Below are positions 46,645 through 57,639 of a DNA stretch of 64,000 nt, one piece after another. This DNA comes from Watersipora subatra (Eukaryota; Bryozoa; Gymnolaemata; Cheilostomatida; Watersiporidae). Numbering within the stretch: position 1 is the first letter of the stretch; every line of letters begins with the position of its first letter. The position numbers were made by a program, and so were the translations under genes. The notes beneath the pieces were generated by a model. It ran no database searches and was not told where the DNA came from. It was given only the letters and a program-made list of their open reading frames with translations. The stretch covers positions 4,092,001-4,156,000 of the forward strand of contig NC_088714.1 of NCBI RefSeq assembly GCF_963576615.1. The letters run 5' to 3'.

Positions 46645-48415
46645 GTGCTTACACATTTTACATGCTACATCTATCAAGTTGGGTTTACATGCTACATGCG
46701 CCAGTGTGTGTTTATATGCTACATCTACCAGCGTGGGCTTACATGCTACATCTAACAGCGTGGGCTTACATGCTACATCTCCCTGTGTGGGTTTACATGC
46801 TACATCTACCAGCGTGGGCTTACATGCTACATCTACAAGTTTGGGTTTACATGCTACAACTGCCAGTGTGTGTTTACATGCTACAGCTATATGTGTGAGT
46901 TTACATGCTACATCTACGAGTGTGGGCTTACATGCTACCTCTCCCTGTGTGGGTTTACATGCTACATCTACCAGTGTGGGTTTACATGCTACATCTACAA
47001 GTGTGGGTTTACATGCTACATCTGCCAGTGTGGGTTTACATGCTACATCTACCAGTGTGGGTTTACATGCTACATCTACAAGTGTGGGTTTACATGCTAC
47101 ATCTGCCAGTGTGTGTTTACATGCTATATCTGCCAGTGTGGGTTTACATGCTACAGCTATATGTGTGAGTTTACATGCTACATCTACAAGTGTGGGCTTA
47201 CATGCTACCTCTCCCTGTGTGGGTTTACATGCTACATCTGCCAGTGTGGGTGTACATGCTACATCTGCCAGTGTGGGTTTACATGCTACATCTGTCAGTG
47301 TGTGTTTACATGCTACATCTACCTGTGTGGGTTTACATGCTACATCTACGAGTGTGGGCTTACATGCTACCTCTCCCTGTGTGGGTTTACATGCTACATC
47401 TACCAATGTGGGTTTACATGCTACATCTACAAGTGTGGGTTTACATGCTACATCTGCCAGTGTGGGTTTACATGCTACATCTACCAGTGTGGGCTTACAT
47501 GCTACATCTGCCAGTGTGGGTGTACATGCTACATCTGCCAATGTGAGTGTACATGCTACATCTGCCGGTGTGGGTTTACATGCTACATCTGCCAGTGTGT
47601 GTTTACATGCTACATCTGCCAGTGTGTGTTTACATGCTATATTTGCCAGTGTGGGTTTACATGCTACAGCTATATGTGTGAGTTTACATGCTACATCTAC
47701 GAGTGTGGGCTTACATGCTACCTCTCCCTGTATGGGTTTACATGCTACATCTGCCAGTGTGGGTGTACATGCTGCATCTATCAAGTTGGGTTTACATGCT
47801 ACATGCGCCAGTGTGTGTTTATATGCTACATCTACCAGCGTGGGCTTACATGCTACACCTAACAGCGTGAGCTTACATGCTACATCTCCCTGTGTGGGTT
47901 TACATGCTACATCTACCAACGTGGGCTTACATGCTACATCTACAAGTGTGGGTTTACATGCTACATCTGCCAGTGTGTGTTTACATGCTACAGCTATATG
48001 TGTGAGTTTACATGCTACATCTACGAGTGTGGGCTTACATGCTACCTCTCCCTGTGTGGGTTTACATGCTACATCTGCCGGTGTGGGTTTACATGCTACA
48101 TCTGCCAGTGTGTGTTTACATGCTACATCTGCCAGTGTGGGTTTACATGCTACAGCTATATGTGTGAGTTTACATGCTACATCTACAAGTGTGGGTTTAC
48201 ATGCTACATCTGCCAGTGTGTGTTTACATGCTACATCTGCCAGTGTGGGTTTACATGCTACATCTACAAGTGTGGGTTTACATGTTACATCTACCAGTGT
48301 GGGTGTACATGCTACAGCTATATGTGTGAGTTTACATGCTACATATACGAGTGTGGGTTTACATGTTACATCTACCGGTGTTGGGTTACATGCTATGTCT
48401 ACCAGCATGGATTTT
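46645..48415. repeat. 27-bp minisatellite, about 65 units with higher-order structure
   Basis: Unit TTTACATGCTACATCTGCCA + GTGTGGG. The marker variant CAGCTATATGTGTGAG recurs at about 46884, 47154, 47667, 47991, 48152 and 48314, with spacings of 10, 19, 12, 6 and 6 units. A multi-unit block at 46671-46830 reappears about 41 units later, at 47777-47930. The register is kept over 1.7 kb. Open frames of 589 (minus, repeat A-C-K-P-T-L-V-D-V) and 595 codons (plus, repeat L-H-A-T-S-T-S-V-G) span the array; I do not call a gene from them. Confidence 0.97.
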
Positions 48416-49165
48416 CTGAGACATTTTTAAAGTAAAAAATAAATAATATCACAAAAACCTTTCTTGTAGACACAAATACAATAAAAAACCAAGAAGTAAA
48501 CTTGAAGCAATTGCAAAAGCATCAGAAAAAACAAGACAATTTTTGTTAAAACTTATCAGATGTCAACTGCTGCAACAGATAAAGCATTTGAAAATTAGCA
48601 GAGTGATTAATGGCCCTTTTAACATAATAAAGAGGTAAGGTTTACATTGATACACCGAGTGTGTTTATGAAGGAACAACATTTAGTCTCTTATTGTTTTC
48701 TATTCTTCTTTGGGAGAAAAGCGAATGCTCAGAAACCAATTAGTTTCTATAGCTGACGTTTCTCACAAATGAACTGTTCACTATTATTGCGAGTCTTTGT
48801 GTCACACCAAAACAAACTACTGAAGTTTAATCCTGCTATAAAAATCAGTGTGGTATATTGATATCAGAAATTGAGATGTTGTAAATGCCATACGCACTCA
48901 ACACATGATTGACGCTTGCGTGATGGGTTATTTGTTAAAAATGCTAAATCATTGTGTACTGTTAGTTTTTTGTATTTGCTATCTGTGACATACGTTTAGC
49001 TTAAAACTGTAAAACTTGTAGAGCTTTTTAATTGTTGTTGATTTCTAAATAAATCTGTTACTGAGTGTGTTTTGGCTAAGCTAGAGCTGCTAATTCAACA
49101 TTATTCCTGCATAGTGTAATACGGTTTTCACATGATACAGCTGACCAGTCAATGGGTTCTTTTTA
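48416..49165. other. Gene-free spacer
   Basis: No gene recognised. A chance-like MGYL start at about 48923 has no family context. Confidence 0.4.
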
Positions 49166-49169
49166 AGAC

Positions 49170-49400
49170 CAGCCTAGATGAATGCCCGGAGTTGCCCAAA
49201 TAGTAAAAGTCTTTGCACAGAAAGTTTATTTTTATTTAACATATAACAACATCGTGAGTTGAAATTCCGGTTAAAGCTATTAAAATGTCTAAGATTTTAA
49301 TAGCTTTAGCCGAACAGACCAACCAATATCCAAACGAATAGACAAACTTGAAAAAAACATATTTAGATGTTTAAAGATATTTCAAGTATCCATTATTGTT
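49170..49400. mobile_element. SINE-like dispersed repeat, copy 1
   Basis: Contains GAATGCCCGGAGTTGCCC and, further on, ATTTTAATAGCTTTAGCCGAAC; both blocks have counterparts in the same order in copy 2 at 62285-62720. A perfect 15-bp inverted repeat lies at 49272-49308. Confidence 0.5.
49272..49308. repeat. Perfect hairpin with 15-bp arms, 7-nt loop
   Basis: TAAAGCTATTAAAAT, then GTCTAAG, then the exact reverse complement. The right arm recurs at 62624, so it belongs to a dispersed repeat. Confidence 0.85.
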
Positions 49401-49813
49401 GCAGTCTGCAACAAAATTTAAAGTTAGTTCTGTAGCTTTAATCAGAAGAGGCACCAAAATTGCTGAGATTTATCAAATATCACGCATATGTCCTTAAAGT
49501 GTGTCTGTAGTAAATATATTTGGTATATGCTTAGTTGCTCATTCCGATTATTTTAAAGTCTTGTTTTTTTCTACATAAGTGTTTCATAAAAGTTAATTTT
49601 GTATTTGCTTGCTTATTAAGGAGTTTGGCATTAAAATTTAGGCTGAATTGTATTGCATTCAGCTGAAGTTCTAGAACACTGTTTAAAATAACTAATCCGA
49701 TACACGCTAATATTGATATACACTAATATTATTATTTTAAATAAGTTAACCTAAATAATATTAAAATTCTTATATGAACAGTGCAATCGAAATAAAACTC
49801 TGAGACAAAGACT

Positions 49814-49957
49814 GAACTGTCTTATTTCATGACACTTGCTGACAGGTTAGCTGATGCTCAACACATGTTTATTTGACGTAATATTGAACTATCTTATTTC
49901 ATGACACTTTCTGACAAGTTAGCTGATTCTCAACACATGTTTATTAAACGTAATATT
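49814..49957. repeat. 72-bp tandem duplication
   Basis: Two copies of a block containing CTTATTTCATGACACTT and CTCAACACATGTTTATT, differing at several positions. Confidence 0.88.
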
Positions 49958-50621
49958 GAGCTATTTTAAAAATTGGTAACACGTAAAATCTTAAACAACA
50001 AAGTGTACTTGCAGTGAAACATGGACGGCACTGAAGATTGTCTTTAATAATCCTTAAAGCTTTCTTAGCATTAATTCCATAAATGTGCCTCACACAATTA
50101 AGTTATTCATAGATGTTACATAAATAAAATAAATATATAATCATTGAGAGGATTTGTTAGAGGTGCTTTCATGAATATACACATGTAGTTTCCAGTGGTG
50201 CCATAGAAGTACCATTATAGAGATACGATAGAGGTGTAATCCCAAGGTGAGCTTTATAGACTTCTGATATTCTCACAAATCATACCTACAAACAATCACA
50301 AGCAGCTATAGAATATACACATTTGAAAGTTATGTAATAGAAAATGCAAAGGATTATTGCCATTCTATAATGGAAATTTAAAACCCTAAAATTAAATTTA
50401 AAACAACGCTTAAAATTACAGACCAAATCAGTTTTGAGCTCAAAAATTATGATGCCTTAAAGAGACTAATGTCACATGTGCAAAAACAGCAAATGCATTT
50501 GGTTGTACTGAAGATCGATGTACTTAAGTAAAATGTTTCACTCAATAAGACAAAATTAAGATATCTGTTTTTTAATTTATAAACCCACTTATGTTATAGG
50601 AAGATGCAGTAAGTGAATTAC

Positions 50622-50716
50622 CTGCTAAGGTAGATGTTGTCGCATGAGATGAAAAAAAGAAAGCGTCTTCAGGTAGGAAAGTTTGTAGCCTCCTTGTTTT
50701 ATTCTGCTTGTTAGAA
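50622..50716 (-). CDS. MGYL family copy C, second exon
   Basis: 95 nt between acceptor tatttcag and donor GTAATT. With AG from exon 1 it reads SSNKQNKTRRLQTFLPED, then AFFFSSHATTSTLA, and leaves in phase 1. It aligns with exon 2 of copy D (FKQQQRDTFLRASLLIDAFF..MASTLS): a basic/polar start, F-L, D-A-F-F and a (A/S)TL(A/S) end. No further exon could be assigned. Confidence 0.55.
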
Positions 50717-50849
50717 CTGAAATAAGCAATGGAGAACCTTTGACTACTACTCAGCGTATGATTTTAAAACTTTTAGACAATTACAATGAATATGTAATAA
50801 AGATAGAGACATGAAATAAATTTCTATTCAGAGCATTTGATTTCCTTAC

Positions 50850-50944
50850 CTGGTAAGGTAGAAATAGTCAGTTGATAATTCAAAAGAGTTACTCTCATCT
50901 AAGAGTAGTGATGACATTTCACAACCTCTAGCTAGATAACCCAT
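50850..50944 (-). CDS. MGYL family copy C, first exon
   Basis: ATG at 50944. It reads MGYLARGCEMSSLLLDESNS and FELSTDYFYLT, ending in AG before GTAAGG; 95 nt, phase 2. It is preceded by the same leader (TAAACTAAACATTACTAG) as copy A and by a TATA box. With the second exon at 50716-50622 it gives the best gene model of the family. No signal peptide or known domain is visible. Confidence 0.62.
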
Positions 50945-51040
50945 AATCAAACTAGTAATGTTTAGTTTACTAAAACTGTTACAGTGTTCTGTACCTGTTG
51001 CTGATAAGACTTGATTCTGAGCTCAAAATGCTCTGCTATG

Positions 51041-51050
51041 CCTTTATATA
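51041..51050 (-). promoter_or_regulatory. TATA box of family copy C
   Basis: TATATAAAGG on the minus strand about 100 bp upstream of the ATG; a conserved GAGCTCAGAATCAAGTCT follows, shared with copies A and B. Confidence 0.6.
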
Positions 51051-51059
51051 CAAACAAGC

Positions 51060-53570
51060 TTGAAGCATGTGGTAACTCTAAATGCTTACGAAGAATGACA
51101 TGGCTTGATTACTCATTGTACCATCCATTCTAACACACACTGCTTAAAAATATAGTTACCATGGATACTGCCATTAACAACCCATATATCCGAATTACCA
51201 CACCATTGTAATCCAACCTGCGCATGGCTTGACGTAAACAACAAAAATCAGACTGCTTATCCAAAATTAACTTGGAATTTAACTAGTTGATTGGTGACCA
51301 ATTAAACCAATGACAGATAAACAGTAATAAATTACGATCGAACTAGTGTTTGTGCCAATTTTAATATAATTTTTAAGCAGTATTACGGAAGCTCGCACCG
51401 TCGACAACTTTTTGAGACAAATATCAGTATGGATCTTGTGAGGCAATATTGCCTAGTACAGAGATTAACTAGCCAACCATGTCTATTCCAATAAGCACCA
51501 AAGCAACCTTCTCTTAATAAGTAAACTATCAGTGTCTGTGAAATCTTGCGATGCGCAACTTTGCAATCTTGTTGAAAGATGTGGAATGAGCGTGTGGAAT
51601 ATCTGAGATTTGAGTTTACTATAAAAAGGCCATATCGCTGTGAAAGTTTCTCAGACATAGCTTCAACAAAATAATAGATCGTGCGCTCACAATAGAATTT
51701 TTTCATTATTATAAATTACCTCTTTTTTTTAAAAATTAATTTTTCTTATTTCACCTCTTGTTTTAAAAGCAGATAGTTAAAGGCTGAAAACAGGAAACTC
51801 TTTAAAAACAGATTTCATTTTACTATGAGTTATTCTAGAAAAATTTTAGTGTGTGCTAAAGCCTAGCCTTTTGCAGAGTTGTCCCCCAGGGCGCAACAAA
51901 ACAACAGTCGTTTTGCTCGCTCGGCTCGCCGGGGCACAACCCTGCAAACATAACAGTTTGTCAAGGCAGGCTAGCTAAAGCCTAACTGAAATTGAAGAAA
52001 GTCATGGCAACCAAACATTGTTATAAAGATGTCTAGCTCAAATAAAATGTTTTTGACAGAAATCTCTGATAAATTTGATAATTTGGTTAATTTTAGTTTA
52101 TAAATTGATTTACTTTGTTTAGGCTGTTAACCATATCCGCTTTTGCTGCAATCTATAAGTGTGATTGTTATCTTTGATACACACTGTGCAGTAGCTAGAG
52201 TATACACCTTCAGAGTTTCTGCTTTTATTAGCGCATTTTATTTAATGCCCATACTGTAGAAATATTAAAATAGTCAGATTTCTTTAAATAACTACACAGT
52301 TTTAAAGGTTTTTACTGAAGGTTTAAAAACCTTGAAAATTAAAAGGTTTAATTGTTATACATGTACTTTAAGATACAATTAAGAGCCATACATATATATC
52401 AGTAACTAAGAAGCTTTTTTCACCTGCCATTATTTGGTTTCAGACTTGATTGCTACCCGAAATGAAGAAAAAGTACTCTGGAAAATATTTATGTAGTACA
52501 CCAGACAGCAGCGTCCTCTATGAGATCAAATGTCGGTTTTAAAGTTAGATAGATTGCTTTAAAATGAGAACAATTGTGTCAAAAGTTATGAAATGCTGTA
52601 CTTTAGTTTTCGTTAACATTGCACTGTTATTCCATGAAGCCATCAACAGACAATGTCTGGTACAATTACAGTGCTTATTTTTTGCCATTTGTTGTATAAA
52701 AATCTTATCGAAAGTCATAAAATATCATAAGAATCATTATTGAAAACAGCAGTTGAGAAATGTAGTGATGATGAGGGAATGACATCAGAATGTGAAAGCA
52801 ACAAGTTACTGTCATATCAGAACAGTTTAATTATTTCTTGCATATCCTGTAATGGCGTTTGATCACGACGATTTTGGTTACCAAAATGATTCAATGGTGT
52901 CACTTGTAACTTAAAATGTCAGTACCTACTTAACATGCATTGCGAGAGATTGCATTTCCCAAACACATGCTATATGAAGTCATTTGAGCAGAACGCATAA
53001 ACATTCAGCAGTCACCTGCTCAGAAATTTAAAAAATAGCGCTTATTAGCATATTTGCGTAAAAGCTCAACCCCTGTAGAACTAAAATTTTGTAGCAACAC
53101 TCACTCAAATAAGTTGAGTTTTCAGTTGATTGTTAAACAGAAAAAACTGAGCGTCAAGTTAAAAGTTAAGAAATTAAAAACTGAGCACTTAGTTATTCGC
53201 AAACCTATGGACTGACACTAAAACTACAAGTTCGTGTCCTCATGCAGACAAATAACGACAGCTGTTAAAACATTTGCTTACTAGAGATTATTAGGGCCTG
53301 GCTTGGAGAGTTTGTTATGATATGAAATCAGTTGACTTGATCTGATACAGCATGTTGAGCTGATTGATTTTGTTAGTGTATAAATTAAGTTTACTTAGTT
53401 TGACATGATATACAGTATATATGTATTTGTTTATGTTTAAAAGTAATTCTATGACTAAACGTAAATAAGACAAAGTAAATGCCAAAGCTACAAAAGAATT
53501 CAACACTAATAGTAATAAGTGGAGTAATTGTTTGACAAAAACTTATCTGAAACGTTGAGTTTTTATTACA
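51060..53570. other. Gene-poor region
   Basis: No host gene recognised. At 51383-51706 a minus-strand frame contains FHIFQQDCKVAHRKISQ, faintly like the FQQD..H region of Tc1/mariner transposases; too weak to call. At 51875-51975 a G/C-rich imperfect inverted repeat pairs AGTTGTCCCCC with GGGGCACAACC. Confidence 0.4.
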
Positions 53571-53571
53571 G

Positions 53572-53654
53572 ATCTGTTTTATGGTGTAACTCTCAGGTGT
53601 CTGTGTTTGAGGTTTCAAACAAAGACACCTGATGAGCAACACCACAAAACAGAT
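53572..53654. repeat. 83-nt imperfect hairpin (pre-miRNA-like or short palindromic element)
   Basis: Left arm ATCTGTTTTATGGTGTAACT + CTCAGGTGTCTGTGTTTGA, then a loop of about 4 nt (GGTT), then a right arm complementary except for a few mismatches and bulges. Stem length is about 38 bp. Length and bulge pattern are compatible with a microRNA precursor; strand unknown. Confidence 0.6.
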
Positions 53655-54435
53655 TAAGTTAATTAGGCACTATAGATATTGAGATTATGGATTTAGTAAC
53701 TACATACATCTAATAGACTTGATCTTATACACTTACTTGCTGTAAAACAGTAAATAATATTGGCCAATGGTCTTATTCAAATAGCTATAAGGGAAAGCCG
53801 GCAACATTAGTTTTTGCTTGAGCACCAAGATTTTTGGCGCTATGATTTTTTAAATGCAAAAAAATTTTTTTCGTTTTACCAGACCTCATAAATTACTGTA
53901 TTAAAATAGCTTATAGTTCAACTAGTAGTTAGAGGGTACTTAGAGAACAAACATGACTTCTTACTGATCTGTATTTATTGTGGATTTGATTAGCAGCCTT
54001 TAAACTTCTAATTTGTAGTTTACAGACTCCTACCACAAATTCATTAGGTTTAAATGTCCATAACATTAGTAAATGAATAATAATATTCTTCTTTCAGCTT
54101 CTAATTGCTATATGCTAATAATATTACTGGAATGTTTTGCTTATTAGACACTATATTTTATTATTGCAAGTAAAATCTGAATATTTATCTTTTTTATAAA
54201 CATTCGCTATACATTCTAGAGTGAATTATTAAGAAAAACCTTTGTAAAGTGGCTGATGGTCTGACATATGGTTTTTTCTCAATGAATTGTTCTACTAAGT
54301 AAAAAAACTACAAAATTCTGCGCAAGTCGATATAAAACTAATTACAGTGTTTTTTAACCCACCAGCTTGAAACTAACACACTAGTGGATATAACTGATCT
54401 GAACAATGGGAAACTAAAAATTCTCTGAATGCATA
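53655..54435. other. Gene-free spacer
   Basis: Nothing recognised. Confidence 0.45.
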
Positions 54436-54439
54436 GGTA

Positions 54440-54715
54440 AGATGTACACTCAACACAAGGCAACGTGTTCCTATCTGTATATTTTAGCTGAAAATAGCCT
54501 AAAATGTGCTTGCATCTGCAATGGTTTTTATATGAATAATTTTTTACAAAAATTGACTAATACGTAATAAATAGAAACTTGAAAAAGAACTGTTTCCTTG
54601 TACAGCTGAATTATTAAAGTTTTATAGCTAAAAAATGTATGTATGTCGCGTTTTGAGTGCTCAATTATATGAGTTGATTTCCATATTTGTGCGTATGATA
54701 GCTTTCCTATGTGAC
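54440..54715. repeat. Segmental duplication block, inverted partial copy
   Basis: The reverse complement aligns with the left end of the blocks at 40230 and 55950: AGGAAAGCTATCATACG, AATTCAGCTGTACAAGGAAA and ACATTTTAGGCTATTTTCAG. Confidence 0.7.
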
Positions 54716-55945
54716 TGTAGCAATTATAGATTCATGTGAACAGTGTTTAATCATGAGGCAACATGCATTCATAAGTGACATGTAGCCAACTGGATTCAAA
54801 GCATTTATTTAGTAAATGTAAATGGCACTGCTGCTAAGAACTTTTTACTTCCGCCACTCTCTTTGTTTTTTTATAAGAAAGAGTCGCAACGAACAATTTA
54901 TACCCTTTGTAAAAAGTTGCTAAATCCAAAAGCATTCTATTCCTAGTCTAGCCTAATCTAATCTAGTCTAACCTAAACAACAACAGTTTTATGAAAAAGG
55001 AAAATACATGTTAAATGAAATAATTAACAAATCCAGCTTTACTTTAAACTCTTATATGAATATATAATTTAGCTCTATAAAACGTAAATACAAGTTTAAC
55101 TCCTTTGGGTGTAAATAAGAATAACCTAGTTTTTCCAAATACACAAATGCTTAAGTAAAAACTGTTTGCATTTTCTCTCAGGAAATTTTTATATGGTCGT
55201 TCATTTCTGAAACTTAAATATAAAACTAATATTTTAAGAGTAGTTCCAATAATGGAGTGTAAATCTTTTTTTACTGCAAAATATGGGAGTAAAACTGTCA
55301 GAAGGTCTGCAATACAAAACCTTTTTTATGCCTGTTAACTTTTGATTTTTTGCAACTAATATTGTTAAACCTAATAAAAAAACATTTTAGAGTCATTATG
55401 AATGTAGACATTCTTTATTTGCGTTCGGTAATTTTTGCGCTATACGGTGTTTTTAAAGTTTTTCATTTTTTCAAAAATGGAAATGGATCTGACAATCTGA
55501 TGAGCTTCATAGACTATGAAGTTTTTTAGGTACTCTCTAATAAACTACAGGCTGCTCTAATTTGTAGGTTAGTGTTAAATCTTTTTATAGCAACCGCAGC
55601 AAGAAACCACAGTAATTCATACTGATGAGGAGATTTGTTACTGACAGGAGTTGGAAACTTTAAGATTTTACTCAATTGTCAAGGCAAATGGCTAGAGAAA
55701 CTGCAGGGTAATCAAGTGGTAAATTAAAACATGAGAATTGTTGAATCAATGATATGAAAATAGAAATGAGAGGCCCATGATCTGCACCAATTAAGCACAA
55801 TTAAATTTTATTTGTGGACAAAACAATAAAATGGCTCAGTTAAAAATCAGATGGATTAGTATGTTATCTTTTTGAGAGCATGATGTCACCTCTACATCAG
55901 ATTGCTTCATGATCAAATGCTGTTTATATGAATTTATGATGAGTA
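54716..55945. other. Gene-free spacer
   Basis: AT-rich, with a short imperfect CTAATCTAGT repeat near 54945-54980. No gene recognised. Confidence 0.45.
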
Positions 55946-55949
55946 TAAC

Positions 55950-56885
55950 CACCTAGGAAAGCTATTGTACTCACAAATATGTAAATAAACTCACCCAACT
56001 TACCAGTTAACACATGACATGTTGTTTTTAATGTATAAAACTTTCATAATTCAGCTGAATAAGGAAACTGTTTCTTCTTTGTTTCCATTCAGTGCGTAAT
56101 TGTCAATTATGGTGAAAATTTACTCATTTAAAAGTGAAGCATCACAGATAAAAGCATATTTTAGGCTATCTTTAGCTAATATATATATACGACTTTAAAA
56201 ACATGTCATGGGATCTTTCATCTTATATCATTGTAAGTACTGGCGGAATATACCACTTACATTATTGTAATTGTTACCCTACTTGTGTAAGTTTTAGTTT
56301 AGGTCTGACACTAAAATGTATAGTTTGATTTTTTACAAAGTTCATTAATTGTAATTAAATTTTGAATCTTGTTTTTATTGATATTCAAAAGCAAATGCAT
56401 TAACTTTAATGCAAAAATACAGCTTTTATGTTAATGTTAACACAACAACTTGTTACCAACTTGTAACAAGCGTTCAACCACATTTATAATTGATCTGAGC
56501 GCATCAGCTATAAACACAGCAAACAATCAGATTACACTGTATGTATGTTAAGCCTACCATTCTTGATATAAATACTGTTGATGTTACCATCAGCATGTTT
56601 TTAATAACAATTGATGGATGATTAATTTTCATGCCAGTTCATATTAGTATCAGATAACTCTTAGGTATGTACACACATCTATGTGACAACAATAGTTTTG
56701 TTTTCCAGCATAGAGGTAAATTTATTTCCTTACATTGAGTAAGTTGTCATGAACAGAACTCTGATACAGCAAAGTTTATAGATAGAAATAAATAGTCATA
56801 ATATTAAATAGCATTCACGTGTTCCATCTAGGAAAGTGATAAAGGTTACACTCCCCCGATTGAGAGAACTTAGGCTATCAGTTAG
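55950..56885. repeat. Segmental duplication block, copy 2
   Basis: Same orientation as copy 1 at 40230-41195. It lies directly downstream of family copy D on the minus strand, and near 56.75 kb repeats the degenerate first-exon-like end running into GTAAGGAAATAAAT. Confidence 0.72.
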
Positions 56886-57157
56886 CTTCTGAGGGTCTCA
56901 GAGTTGTCAGACTGGTTTTCTAATTACATCCAAAAGTGTAGCGCATCATTGAAATTCATGTCTATAAATAACAGAGTATTAGGTAAGCAGGATGAATGGA
57001 AGAAATTAGCAATTATATTAAAGGTCAAAGATTTTTAAAAAGTTTGTTTAAAAAATTGTACAAGAAACATTAATCCTTAGCTTTAAGTTTAACTTAACTA
57101 ATTTTACAAAAGAATTCTGTTAAAATTTGAATAATCATGATAAAATTAAATATTTAC

Positions 57158-57249
57158 CTGATAAAGTAGATGCCATGTTTAGCGCTAGAAAGAAGGCATC
57201 TATAAGTAGAGAAGCCCGTAGAAATGTGTCTCTCTGTTGCTGTTTGAAA
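57158..57249 (-). CDS. MGYL family copy D, second exon
   Basis: 92 nt between acceptor tattttag and donor GTAAAT. It reads (S)FKQQQRDTFLRASLLIDAFF, then LALNMASTLS, and leaves in phase 1. The stretch LLIDAFFLALNMASTL is hydrophobic, possibly one membrane segment. It aligns with copy C exon 2, with one codon fewer. Confidence 0.55.
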
Positions 57250-57441
57250 CTAAAATAATTACAACGTAGGTAATGGTTTATCATTTGGAAGCTTTAAAAA
57301 TATCACACAGATAAAAAGTTGATGTATAGTTTTCATCAAATGCAAATCAATATAACTTAACAGGTTATACGAACTTGAAAGTTTGCAAAATTCACAAAAT
57401 TGTTATATTTCTGCAATATAACTTATGATTTATTTCCTTAC

Positions 57442-57536
57442 CTATCAAAATTAAAATAGTTGGTAGAGAACTCCATGCTGTTGTTTGCACCACTGATCAA
57501 ATATTTGAGCTCACAGCCTCGCGCAAGATAACCCAT
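57442..57536 (-). CDS. MGYL family copy D, first exon
   Basis: ATG at 57536: MGYLARGCELKYLISGANNS, MEFSTNYFNFD, ending AG before GTAAGG; 95 nt, phase 2, exactly as in copies A and C. Divergence from C is substantial in the middle but the ends, length, phase and donor are conserved, and substitutions keep the frame open. That pattern favours a functional protein family. Confidence 0.6.
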
Positions 57537-57621
57537 TACGATAATAGCAGTTTTAGTTTCTGTAATCTGTATCTCTAGCTGATTGGGCTGCATTGTAATC
57601 TGAAATGGTTCTGCTGAGACT

Positions 57622-57628
57622 TATATAT
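57622..57628 (-). promoter_or_regulatory. TATA box of family copy D
   Basis: ATATATAA-type motif on the minus strand about 90 bp upstream of the ATG. Confidence 0.5.
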
Positions 57629-57639
57629 GTTGTATTTTT

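Noticed and set aside
46639-48435. CRISPR-like appearance of the 27-bp array
   Set aside because: Units abut directly with no unique spacers, and the window is a eukaryotic genome.
48923-48976. Another MGYL start on the plus strand
   Set aside because: After MGYL the sequence does not follow the family and lacks the GTAAGG donor and TATA box.
51383-51706. Minus-strand frame of 107 codons with FQQD..AH, possible mariner transposase piece
   Set aside because: Only one short motif matches; no inverted ends or neighbouring catalytic motifs could be found.
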